Made by a program: the position numbers and the translations under genes
The notes under the pieces: model-generated
Told to the model about the DNA's origin: nothing
The model's database searches: none
Seen by the model: the letters and a program-made list of their open reading frames with translations, nothing else
In this document: positions 34,301 through 45,568 of the stretch, piece after piece
How positions within the stretch are numbered: the first letter of the stretch is position 1
Layout: every line of letters begins with the position of its first letter
NCBI GenBank assembly: GCA_000827325.1
Contig: KN832870.1
Span: forward strand, 3,224,001-3,288,000
Reading direction: 5' to 3'
Origin: Oidiodendron maius Zn
Taxonomy: Eukaryota > Ascomycota > Leotiomycetes > Myxotrichaceae
DNA length: 64,000 nt

Positions 34301-35307
34301 GTATCTGTGCAGAGGAGATTGCCCGTGGAACCGAACATGTGCACCTGTATATCGTGCCCAGGCCACTCGTCGTTGAACAGCTTCTCCAGCTTCCTCACCA
34401 GCTTCTCCTTCTTATTCTCAACGTCCGCGGTCGGCAGTAACCGGTCATACAGTTCCCGCATATCTGTGGACAGCTTCCTCTCCTCATCCTCCGACAATTT
34501 GCTCTTCACGTCTGCGGCATCCAGCTTCTCCAGCCGCTCGCTACCTATGCTATAGGGCATGCGACGCTTGGTGTGAGCCATGGCAGTCTCGTAGCGACAT
34601 CCTCCTCGTGGTGGCGGCAGCGGTCGCGCAGAGGGGAGGGTAATGTTGGACTCGGAGTAAGCCGACCTGGGTGAGTGGTTGGTAGTCGCGGTGGGCGAGG
34701 GCTCGCGCGACTCGAAGGAGAACTTGCGGGCATGCTGATGGGGGGTGGAGGGGACGGAGCTGGACTGGTGGGAGCTGCTCGCGGGCTGCTGGGATGGAGG
34801 GAGGGGTCGCGTGGGAAGCTGGGTCGACAACTCGGATTTCTTCGCCGGCATTGTAGAAGGATTTTCCTTCTCTGCTATGAGCACGCGCTCGCCTTTACTA
34901 GATTTGCCTGACTCCTTATTCCCATGACCGACCCGAGGAGAAGCTTTGTTGTTCCGTGCCGTATTGCCGCCGCTTGAACCGGATCGTGAACCAGGCACAG
35001 CCTGAATGTGCTGTGCAGAGAGCACGGGGGGGAGAGGCGAGGATGGGATGCGCGTTGCCCTGCCCGAGGCAATGAGCCGGTTGTACTGGGCGAGCTGGGC
35101 CTGGTGGTAGGAGGAGTGGTGCGGGAGGAGGATAGGGACGAGGTCGATGTGGGAGGTAAGATGGGCGGATGCAGCGAGGCTTGGTGCTGGATGGTGGTTG
35201 AGCAGCGATGGGACGAGAGGGTCGCGCGGCGGTAGCTGAGGCCACGGCGCCGGGAGATATTGATACTGAGAATTACCAGCGGGAGACTGGCCCTCCATAA
35301 ACCTCAC
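31349..35307 (-). CDS. Cid1-type non-canonical poly(A)/terminal uridylyl polymerase
   Basis: Two exons (35307-34293 and 34245-31349) give 1303 residues. The first 230 residues are Pro/Ser-rich disorder. Then comes a DNA-polymerase-beta-like nucleotidyltransferase core: VHMFGSTGNLLCTDTSD with DVDVCI spanning the splice junction (DxD, about 339-341) and the third acid in LNIACDMNVNN. Next is the central/PAP-associated domain: RVRPLAMIIKHWTRRR, SYTWICMIINFLQ and ELLFGFFKFYGHDFDYDN. The last 800 or so residues are low complexity, with GGRGGHRGG, Gln-rich (LQQQAQAQL) and Ser/Pro-rich blocks. Cid1/Cid13-type enzymes add A or U to RNA 3' ends in the cytoplasm; A against U preference cannot be told. 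The tail may drive RNA binding or condensate formation. Confidence 0.88.
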
Positions 35308-38014
35308 GACTCTCGGGAGTCGTGTTTCGTCGGCATATACCTCAGCGTCAGGGTGGTGGTCGATGGTCCTGCTCGCCTGTAGCCGGACAAGAAACTATTC
35401 GAGAGCAGTAATGCGAGGAAGATCCCAGCTGGGCCTGGCCCAACGCGTGACTTCTGGCTTGCTACGACCTCCAAACAGCGTGCGAGGAACACCGGCCTCG
35501 AGAGTAGAAGGGTCGTGGGCGAGTTTGGGACTGTGTCTCGGGCACGGAGGGCAACGAAGAAGAATTCGCGAAGGGACGCTCTCTCAGGAGTCGAGAAGAG
35601 GAGACACCCCAGGGCGGGATTGAAGGGAGGGAGAGTTGAGCGGGCGACAGGAGCGTTCGTGCAGGTGCAGCCAGGCAAGGAGAGCGTTGGAGAAGGGCGT
35701 TGAGGAAGGGTGTCTGGATGGGAATAGAGGCACCTGGAGGCAGATTGGGGGGTGATGTTGTCTCTCTCTCTCTCCTGGGGGCACAGGGAATGGGTGGTCG
35801 AAAGCGCTTTTTGCAGGGCGACGTGAATGCTGGAGTTTCTGGATACGGGAGACTTTTGGGCGGGCAGAGGCAGTGGCTACCGTCTGCCGTATTTCGTTCC
35901 TCAGGCTTCCGCGGCCGTCATTTGCCCACAGCGCCGGAGAGATACAGTGCAGCAGAATACAATGGCATTCATGCGGAGAGTGGAACTGTATGTAGACAAT
36001 GGGGAGGGAGATGATAGTTCTTCAAAAGTCGCACTATTCACGCTTCTTGCTTGGCAGGGGCAGTGTGATTATCACTGTTCCTCCGTCCTACAGAGCGTGG
36101 CGCAAACATTGCAATCACTTCTCACCTCACCCTACCTACGCAATTTTAGCTCTCTCGTCCTTCCCGCCAACCAATACGACTGCTACCAACCTGCCCCTAT
36201 CACACTGCTATAATCTATAACCGCCAGTCTGCTTCTCTTTCGTCCTACTCGCACGGGAAGAGGTCGATGCTAGCTCAATATCTACTTTCTTGGCCTCGGT
36301 CGACCCTTCAGGAACGAGCAGCTGGAATGCGGAACATCGGGGCTGGCAACCCTCCTCAACCCGCCTCGACGCTCAAGCTGCCACATATGCACCCTCGATG
36401 CGGCGGGGGCTGACAGTCCCTTCAGGTTTGCTTGCTGCAAGGCATCGTACTTGTCAACCTGTGTGGAAGCTGATTACAGGGCCACTCTCTCCTGAACTCA
36501 CATCGTTAGCAGGCAGAGCCTGGATAGAGACAAGAGGCACAGAGCACAGCCAAAGGCACAGCGTCCCGTCCCGGAAGTGTCCTAAGGTACGAGTCACGAG
36601 ACTGCCACCTGCATTCTATCTATTAGAAGTATCTCTTCCATCTCACTTGCAACCCTCTCTATGTGCTATTTCTGCCCCTCGGATAGATTGCGACGGACGA
36701 CACAAGAGCATTTGACGCTCGGCACATCGAAGTGCTTTCGCCATGGATATGCTATCCTCGGAGATTAGCATGCTCTGTATGTACATGTAAAAGACAGTCC
36801 TGTGTACGTAGCCCAATGCGGAGGACGGTGATACACAGAGCAGGGCCATCATCCATTGGAGGCGCAAAGACGATCCTTCTAGAGAAACAGTCCCCTGGGG
36901 ACCTTCTGGAAACTCCCGAACCAAGCCACAAGCTCAGACCTGAGGTTTCGCATGAATTGTCGCCCCGAGACCTCTGAGACACAGCGCCACAGCCGCCCTC
37001 TGGTTCTGGAGATGGTTCTTGGCAATTTGTCTCTGAGAAAAGCTAGAGTTTCTTCCATCTTCAAATCTGGTCCAGGTTTGGGGAGGCTTTGATTAGGAAG
37101 CCACGCGCATGGTGCATGGGGAGAAAGGTTTAGTCAAGGCATCTAGTGGAGTTCTGGGTCCCGAACCGCCTGCCACCTTACAACAGGCTCTGGAAGGAAA
37201 TTACCTGCCGCTGGAGAATGTAGGCGAACAGGGACAGAAGAGTAGATAATCCTGATGGAGACACGCGGAGAGGGAGGGAGCAGGAGAGGTCATGTCGTGA
37301 CTTCAAATTGCCGTCATGGTGGAGCTCCCATGCCGGCAATGACTCCATGGAACGCCGAGAAGCATCATCTGCGGATGGCATTGGGCAGTGCTGCCCTTGG
37401 AAGATGGACATGAACACCTTGCTTTGTAAGGAGGGACACAGCACGCAGGAAAAGCGTGCATCACAGCGGCTCGAAGACAGCAAACAACGAGTGCAAAGAA
37501 AGACCCCGTTCATACTGACTGCATTATATGTACTATACAATACTAATTTAGCTATGCAATGCTGATCCACCTGCGTATGTGATGGAAAGAGCGGCACCTC
37601 GACCTCCAACTTCGCAGCCTCGCCGGCACGCGCGGGTCCCTAGCCTTACTGACCTCACCGTACTCGCTGAGTATTACTACATAGAGCAGCCCCAACCTCC
37701 AGATCCTCCTTTTTCTCTCTTTCCTCTCCCATATCACTCACCACTCCCTTCCGGAAGCCAATCTGCAATTTTTACAGCGATACCCCGTTCCCCAGATCGA
37801 AATTTACTGCATACTAGGGTGGTTGGCGGCAGTTGCATGCACGAGCTTGGTAGCCGGATAGCTCGGACGAACATCGGATTTATCATCACCATTACCTGAG
37901 CTGACGACTAAAAACAACCACAATCGCCCTTTGAAGGCCCTACGACGAGAAGAAGAGTCAAGCAGAGGAAGCAGAGAATTACTCGATCCTCCGCGCGCGA
38001 GACAATCACCGAGG
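35308..38014. other. Wide intergenic region between divergent genes
   Basis: About 2.7 kb with no supported gene. It separates the Cid1-type start from the membrane-protein start. It contains a (TC)-rich run near 35760-35775. Open frames such as 36290-36715 and 37579-37899 lack motifs and are overlapped by frames on the other strand. Long leaders and promoters are the likeliest content. Confidence 0.45.
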
Positions 38015-39009
38015 ATGACTGTCGCCAAATCCAGGTATGTTAATGGCAAGCTCGAAAGACCGTCGGTAATAGCTATGGAGAGCTACCAAAGAGCCTCACA
38101 ATGCACCTACTCCGTCCTGCATCTCGATATATTTACGAGCACGGACTCGCCTGCAGGATACCCGCACACAAGACGCAAGCAAAGAATCTATAGCTAACCT
38201 TTCCTCTCCCAGGACGATCACGTTGGTAGTGGCCATCGCAACGCTTGCGTCCAATGTCATCTTGAGCTTGCTCTTCTCCCAGCTGCCAGACGACCCCTAC
38301 CATCTGGCGGGCAACTTCAGGTGGTATCTGCATTTTGCCAATATTCTTAGTTTTTTCGGACTTCTTGGATCATTGCGAGTATGTGCCACGAATTCTCCTA
38401 ATTTTCCTTATATCGCCTGCCCTCATCCCCACCCAGTTCCCGAGTACCAGGTTTTCTCTCCCAAGGAAAACTTGGAACCCCATCACACACCCTCCAACTC
38501 AGAAAAGAACAGGAAAACTAACCTTCTACCAGCAACACGCTCTCAGCATAGCCATCTTCTCTAATTACCTCCTCCTCGATACCATCCTCTGCGCGATCCC
38601 TCGCGTCCTCTTACTCGGTCTGTTCCAGACCCTCTCCGCGCCCCTCTGCGCCTCCCCTCCCACCTTCCCTTTCTCCCCAGAACCTCTCTTCGCCTCCCAA
38701 TCGCCATCCTCCAGCATCACCTACTCCGCGTCCCCAGCGTCTCAGTGGGAGCGTCTGACTGGTACCTGGACGCCGGCAGGGTGCTACCACATCGTGCGAC
38801 TCGCACAATTGGCGCTCGCAGCGGGCGTAGTGGCCGGGTCGATCCTGCAGTTCGTCGGCGCGCTATACGTACGTGAATATGCGCGCGAGCTGTGGATGCG
38901 GGAGATCAGGGAGGAGGTTGCGGCCGGGCGAGTCGTGGGCCAGATGTGGATTCCCGAGATGGATGAGGAGCGGTTTGAGGACGATGTAGTTGGGTGGGAG
39001 AAGCTGTAG
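38015..39009 (+). CDS. Four-span membrane protein, uncharacterised
   Basis: Three exons (38015-38034, 38213-38378, 38533-39009) give 220 residues. The first exon is only 20 nt. Four hydrophobic segments are visible: LVVAIATLASNVILSLLF; YLHFANILSFFGLLGSL; LSIAIFSNYLLLDTILCAI with PRVLLLGLF; and LAQLALAAGVVAGSILQF. The last runs into a helix (YVREYARELWMREIREE) that would leave the C-terminus in the cytosol, and the protein ends acidic. A luminal or extracellular loop lies between spans three and four. No catalytic motif. The layout resembles small fungal tetraspan regulators of lipid enzymes, but I do not assign a family. Confidence 0.72.
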
Positions 39010-40912
39010 AAGGAGCTAATATTGGTTTCTGACTTGTCGATGCGATTGAGTTTCGAGTTGGATTGAAATTTTGTTGCGGGAGTCGGGGCAGAGGGGAAAA
39101 TACCAAGACTGAGAATATGGCAGATGGTATGGGGGCGTATGTGTGTGCATATATGGGCGAGGAACCCTCAGATCCAAGGCATGGTGGGCGTTCACGGGGT
39201 ATGATGAGAATGATATCTTGATCGAGTACTGTATATATATGGGACTCTTGTGTGATTTGGGGATGGTATAACGAACAATGAAAAGCTTTGACTTACCACA
39301 GCTGGTACTCACCTTGGAGTGTATCGAGGACATATCCAGGGGATGAGAAAAGAGACAGGCAGGTATATATCCCTTCGCCAATACCCACTGGTGCAACTCC
39401 CTCATCTGCTTCTCACGATAACGCAGGTATCAGCCCTCCCACCAAGGCTGAACCAGCAAGGGGAACACCACACATACTCCGAGAAAGAAACAAAAAGATA
39501 GCCTCGCGCACGCATGCACGCCGAGGACGCAGTTGGGCACAGAAGCCGAGGGACAAAAAAGACAGATCAGAAAGCGGCATGTGCATAATTTATGTGGCGG
39601 TAGGCTGTTTTCCGCCGGACGCACATCTCCGGGCCTTGCATACCGCACGCTCTACTGTGCTGTAGTGCTTTTGGTCCTGGGCGTGGACCATAACATCACT
39701 GTACATGCTAAGCGCAATCCCGCACGGGAGGAGAGGACTTGCGCAGCGCATGGTGTATTGGGCATGTGCTGAGGGTTTAAATGTCTGTGTCTGGCCACGG
39801 AGAATTTTGTTTGGCGGCAGGCGATGGGAGCGAAGCGTAGCGTGCGCGGAGCTGATTTTCCTGTGTCATGGAATTTAGAAACCAGTAAGATTATCTCATA
39901 TATATAGGATACTGTACTATATCTCGAACACGTTCAGTGTTTAAGTGGAATTCCGAGGTTATATTTTAATTTTATTTTCCCTAAAATACTCGGCTCCACG
40001 GGTAAATATAAAACAATCAAAATAAAGTGTTGTCGCAGAGTAAAGCACTGTACTGGCACCCTTGTGGTTGTACAGCGCCGTCCCGAAAACAGACTGCCAC
40101 GCAATCGCCATCATCTCTGTCCAAGATGCCTCTCTACGCTAGGCTATCGACAGCACGCACAAGCACCAAAATAGACCATGTCGTCCTCTCGTATGATACT
40201 ACAAACCCGGAACAAGAGTGGGGTGAAGGGAAAATACCCTACGGAGCAAGCTCGACCTACCTAGGGAAGTCTGCCACGCTGGATCGGACGGATGGCCATG
40301 CATGAAATGCAGCCACAGGCAACATTGTGCAGCCAGCAGGAAAAAAATTCCCCACACGTCACAGCAAGAAGGTGAGAGATGAGGGAAGGGAAAAAAGGAA
40401 GTTGATATTGTGACTTGAAGCATAGACAGAGACGAGACGTGAAGTAGGCCTGAAAGAAGGGATCGGTCTTGCCTTCACTTACGGCTTTCGTCTGATGTTT
40501 CGCCTCACTCTCTCTCACTCGTCCTCTCTTCCTCTCCTTTCTTCTCCAGGATGATTAGCCTCTTCCCAGTGTCACCACGTGCGGAATTTCGAATGTTTGT
40601 GGCAGGTCGTCGGGTTTCCCTCTTAGTAATCTCTCACCCTGCCCGTAATGAGCAGCCGGCTCGTTACGTTACGGCGTCCGTCCTTGGGGGAAGGGGTCCC
40701 TGGCTCGATGACAAGACGGCCTGGGAGGGTGTTCGCGTGGTGTTAGGACCGTGATTTATCCCCACCAGTGTGTGGGTGCAGTGTGGAAAGCATTTTGAAG
40801 ACTTCTCTCTCTGCGGGGGGAGAGGGGGGGGGCAAACAGGGAGATAGTGGTGAGATGCAGCAGGCGACGGGCAGGTATTGATCAGCTTTGCCACCTGCCG
40901 GAACGTTTGCCC

Positions 40913-40932
40913 GTGTGTGTGTGTGTGTGTGT
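40913..40932 (+). repeat. Dinucleotide (GT)10
   Basis: Perfect GT microsatellite in intergenic sequence. Confidence 0.95.
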
Positions 40933-41559
40933 TCGTGGGGTACTGTAGATTACTGTAGGTAGATGGCGACTGCAATGCCTATTGGGAGCAGAACGGAGGG
41001 TCAGCCAGCTTTACTTGGGGATAACCGGAGATAGTAGGGCCGAAGGACGACGAAGTAGAGGGGGCCAGCTCGAATGTACTACACTTCTCGTGCCGAGAGA
41101 CGTGCGCAGTGGACGTGAAGAGGGATGTGCTGTGCGAGCCGGCGCGTGTGCCCGGCCGGCACAGACAACCACTGGTACATTGCCCATGCACACGAGTACA
41201 TAGGCTCATGGCGAGGTGTACCTTCTCTGCAGCGCCCCGAGCTCTTACCTTCGGGGTGCTTCAGGTCGTACGTACATGGGCGATAATGCCCTCTGCTCTG
41301 CAGCCTTGCCCTCGGCCGGAGCGGTTTCTGCGAGCTCGTCTTGTGCACTGGCACGCTCCCTCCCGAGCGTCTCGTCTGCGTGGGGACCTGGCGCCTCGAT
41401 CGTGGTGAGGAGCGGAGATGAAAGAGACCCTCGCTGCCCCTTTTCCTTAGAGGCTAAAGCGCATAGTTGCCCAAACTATCCGCGGCCAAGCGAATCAGAC
41501 GCGGCCGCTGCGGATCCCGTACTAACACCACGCCGGATGCTGTGCTATGGCCGCGCCGG

Positions 41560-42030
41560 AGATCCCCCCACCCCACTCCCGCACCCCGCCCACGTCCTCT
41601 GTCCACCCCCGCTGACCCTCTCCTCCCACACCTTACTCTCTTCCCTCCCGGCCGGTTTTCTTTCTCCCTCAACTTCCTCCCTCACCCAAAACCTCCATCC
41701 CCGACTCTCCCACGGCCGCTTGCTCGTCCTCCACCGATTCCTCCTCCTCCCCCATCTCTTCTCCCCGTGTCTCCTTCTTTCTCTTTCTCCAACCTCGACA
41801 GCCTCTCCCGCCTGTCGTGTGTTCCTTCGTCCCTCCCGCGCCGTTCTTTGCGCTGTCGCCTCCCCTTTTCCCCCTTTCCCGCGTCGGGCCTTTCGCTGGG
41901 TGAGTGAGACAGACCCTTCCCATATTTTCTTCCTCTCTTTTTCACTCTCTCCCTCTCGCTCTTCTTCTCCTTTCCTCTCCACTCGCCCTCTTCCTCTGCC
42001 ATCTGCCGCTCCGCAGGCGCTCGACTCCAT
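41560..42030 (+). promoter_or_regulatory. Pyrimidine-rich promoter/leader tract
   Basis: Nearly 500 bases are dominated by C and T on the plus strand, ending about 140 bases before the ATG of the following gene. Such CT-rich tracts sit at transcription starts and in leaders of highly expressed fungal genes. The strand asymmetry, and its absence further upstream, is what shows it. Confidence 0.5.
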
Positions 42031-42169
42031 CTCCTAGGGGCGCACCTGCTTGCTTCTTTTTTCCGGGTCCCATTTGGCTAATCTTTTGTTCTCCTCAGAA
42101 CCCTCGTCGCGTTACCCTCCCCTCCCCGGACCAGCACTGCAGGCTTCTCTCTTCCACGCATTGCGGACG

Positions 42170-43875
42170 ATGTCTTATTACGATAACCAGCAGTGGCAGG
42201 CCCCCGGCCAGCCCACCTGGGACCAACACACCCCGCCCGCGCGCTCTGGTATGTTGACGTCGACCATGCCACCGCGGGGATACGTCAATTGATGGTTATT
42301 GCAGGTGCCAGCTCGGCAGTCCCCCGCGAGGACTCGTCAGCCTTCATGACACAATTGGAGGGTATGTGCAGTTACTACAGGAGGATCCTGACGCTGGAGG
42401 TGGTGTTGATCGATCGCACGCGCAAAATTATTTTTTTGTGGGCCGGCATATATATGCCTGTCCATGGGTTGCCAATATGGCCGCATCCCGACTCAACACC
42501 ACCTCGGTTCATCCCTCGAAGATGCTGATGCTAATGTCTTGCTTTTCTAGAGGTCGACCGTGCACTCGATAACCTCGTCAAGAGCGGAAAGATGTTTGGC
42601 GTGCCCGGCCGACGCGATTCGGGACCAGTAGGCGGCCCGCCCAGAGACTTCCCACAACAGTTCGGTATGCCTTGGCCTCACACCAATGTCAACGGATGCG
42701 GGACTAACACGAGACAGATCCACGCATGGCCGCTGGCCCAGCACGTCACCACTCAGCCGGCAGTGATTTCGGTGATGCGCGCTCCTTCTCCGGGTCCAAC
42801 CTCCAGAGCTTCTACGCCAGCCAGCGGCACCAGCCACCACGTGGTGCCAATGAGGCCGAGCAGGTGATGCAGGCGAAGAGGAGGATGGCAGCGCAGCGTG
42901 AGAGAGAGCTCCGCAACTACCACCAGGAGCAGCAGTACAATCGAAGTAGGCCACCCTCTTCTGAACCTTCTGTATAACACAAAAAGCTCCTATACCCTGT
43001 ACCGAGCGGCCCAGATAACAGTCAATACTCCGCGCACATCGTTTCACTTGCCTCTGATTCTACGTGTGATCCCCTTCCTCTTCGCGATCCCTCCTGTCGA
43101 ACATTACATCAACATTTACTGACTAGATTAAGGCATTGTAGCTGAAACTACAGCATTTGGTAAACCCGATCGTACTATGAGCCCAGGCAGCGGAATGAGT
43201 GAGGAAGAACGCCGCGAGCTGATTGCCAGCCAGAGAGACCGCCTCTATGGACAAGGCGCGTTTGCTGAAGGCAACGCCTTCGACGAAAATGGCACGCCTC
43301 GTCCAACGACCCAGAGCTCTGGTTCCCAGTCTGCAACTGCCATGCGTGGACACTCTCCTCTTGCCTTTGACCACTTCAATGCCCAGGCCAGCCAGGAGCA
43401 GGGCACCAACCCGGAGCCGCAGTCGGCCACCCAGGCTCCCGGCCAGCAGCGATCGCGTGCCAACAGTACCTCGTCTCCATCGTCGAATCCTACCAGTAGC
43501 TTCAGCATCTTTGAGTCCACGGCCCAGCAATCCAGCCGGACTTCGACTTCCTCGCCAGGTGGATCCCCTCCTCGTCAAGGAAAGGCTCCCACCAGCTCAG
43601 GTGTCGCGCCCATCGGAACTCGTCCCGCTCAAGCGGCAAACCCAGTGTTAGCCAAACAGCGCTCTACGACTCCTCTGCCCTCCCCTCTGAGCTATGGCTT
43701 TGCCGCCAACAGCGAGGAGTCCGAGCAGAAGGACGCCAACCGCGCGACGTCAGCGTCAAGCAGCAACCCCCCTCAGAATCAGTCTCAGCAGCAGGATGTA
43801 GGCCTTGGATGGGGCTCCAAGGGCGGCGTTTGGGGAAAGAATTCTCTCGGTGTACAGGCCAGCGTTTGGGGCTAG
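42170..43875 (+). CDS. Conserved low-complexity fungal protein, unknown function
   Basis: Five exons (42170-42248, 42305-42361, 42551-42664, 42718-42945, 43133-43875) give 406 residues. It begins MSYYDNQQWQAPGQPTW, then has a short helical element LEEVDRALDNLVKSGKMFGV, a charged helix VMQAKRRMAAQRERELRNYH, and another, SEEERRELIASQRDRLYG. A long Ser/Thr/Pro/Gln-rich region follows, and the protein closes with GWGSKGGVWGKNSLGVQASVWG-type Trp-Gly repeats. No domain is recognisable; the charged helices and Trp-Gly tail suggest RNA or protein binding, which is only inference. All four introns sit in phase 1 near the 5' end. The CT-rich leader suggests strong expression. Confidence 0.78.
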
Positions 43876-45568
43876 GGCGTAGCTTAGGCTAGCTCGTTCC
43901 CTAAGGAGTCATGGAGAAAGAAAATATTTGGTGTTTTGCTTGCTATGGGATGGCGTAAACAACGGCCTTAACTATTTTGATCTTGACACCTGTCGATGGA
44001 TGATGGCCGGCGCATTGTAACGTGCCGGAAAGAACGACTTTGCTGTTAACGGGCTGATGGACGCACGCAACTACATCCCATCTCAGTTTTCTCATCTCGG
44101 GTTTTCTCATTGAAGGGAGGGGGTGTCTGGGTCTTTGGCTATGGGGCTTGGTTTTTTCTTGCCTTTTCGTCGTCGTTCCGGAAATTTCTTGCATTTGTGG
44201 GTGTCGAGGTCGCGCTGGAAACTCTCCTGTCTTGTGGTTGCGTTTACCCCCTTTTCCTTCACTATCAGAGGTGTTCCGTGTGCCGGGGTGTGCGAATGGA
44301 CGAAAGTTAGGAAGGGGGTTTGAATGGAAAGTTGGGCAAATTCTCCTTATCCTCTCCCCTTTCCCCATATCTGCGTGCGAAACAAGGCTTGCCTGCTTCT
44401 GGTATTTTCTTGGCTTGTTATTGGTCCGGGGTGTCAGAAAGAGGGATGGAAATATTTGGCAGGGTATTCGGGCGGAGGAGCAAGAACCAAAAAAGCAAAA
44501 GGGTAGCATGTGTCCAGGCGCGCTCTCTTTTTCCGCTTCTCTTCTGTCGGAGTCATAGGCTGGCATCACATGGTGTGAGCTTGGACAATGGCTGGGGGAA
44601 GAAAGAATAGAGCTTGTAATTAGGAACCGGTAATAATGGGAAATACGGGCGTACAATCCGGGGTGCAGGTGGCTGTCTACAGATAGGTAAATTCATCGTA
44701 CCGGTTGGCTTGAGTTCCTACTGTCCTTCACAGTTTTTCGATGAGATGTGCCATGGCTCTTGATGTTAGACGCAGTGAGATACGGCGCTGAAGAGAGGGC
44801 ATCAATCCGTCGGCGCTATTCCAGCATACAGAGTACAATTTATTGGGCCCTTTACATCTCCCTCCTCCCCTTCTGGACGGCTACAAAACATGTCCCATCG
44901 GATGACGCCGTCGCACTATTCGGTAGTAGTATCATACATGTTTAGGCATTTCATTCTTGCTAGAAATTCCATTGAGATAACTGTCTAGAAGTGACCTGTG
45001 GCTAGTTACCACATACAGAATAACCAAATATCTCAAGTAACTGTCGGTTAAATCGTAAAGTCGTCGGCTTCAAAAACAAATAAAGCCAGGGTAGAGAAGC
45101 CGTGATAAAAGAAACCTAACGTATCATGTAGAGGTCGCCCTCTTATGCAAGAGTCTTACCTAAATCCCCGCCTGAACAACACCTCCCACATATAAAGAGT
45201 CCTGAGACCTCTCCGCTCTTTCTATATAAGAAGCCTGCAAAAGCCCCTCCCATATGATGATAAAAGCATGCCCGTGATGCATGGGAACGTAATTGAGGAA
45301 CTGTGCCAGCTCCGGACAAATCCAGTGCAAGCCCCAACAACTCTAAGATCAAAGTTCGTTATACGTGAGTCGTTTCTGTGCGCCTGAGACGCAACAAAAT
45401 TCGTGTCGATAACCATTCTTCCCGATCCGCATATTCCCAACTTAATCCCCCTCCTAAAAGGAACGCAATATGAAAACGCCATAGAACTCCACGATCGCGT
45501 AAAAAGGGAGCGAGTTTGCTGCTGCACATGCCCATTTGTGAGACTATCTCTTCATCTCGAAGGAGCTA
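43876..45568. other. Convergent intergenic region, no gene seen
   Basis: About 1.7 kb between the stop of the low-complexity protein gene and the stop of the Cys-cluster gene. A 237-codon minus-strand frame at 43943-44656 has no motif and is not called. The region probably holds both 3' UTRs. Confidence 0.45.

Larger units (their letters stand above)
39010..42169. other. Wide intergenic region with microsatellites and CT-rich leader
   Basis: About 3.2 kb without a supported gene. It contains a (GT)10 dinucleotide run at 40913-40932, a short G-rich run near 40815-40831, and from about 41560 to 42030 a strongly pyrimidine-rich plus strand. Frames here, including 273 codons at 41216-42037, are simple products of that composition. 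The CT tract directly precedes the next gene's ATG. Confidence 0.5.

Noticed and set aside
36290-36715. 141-codon frame as a possible gene
   Set aside because: No motif, composition like flanking DNA, and no plausible splice partners.
41216-42037. 273-codon open frame on the plus strand
   Set aside because: Its length comes from the CT-rich composition; the peptide is Ser/Pro/Leu low complexity with overlapping open frames on both strands and no motif.
43943-44656. 237-codon open frame on the minus strand
   Set aside because: No domain, no signal or splice support; lies in the probable 3' UTR of the preceding plus-strand gene.
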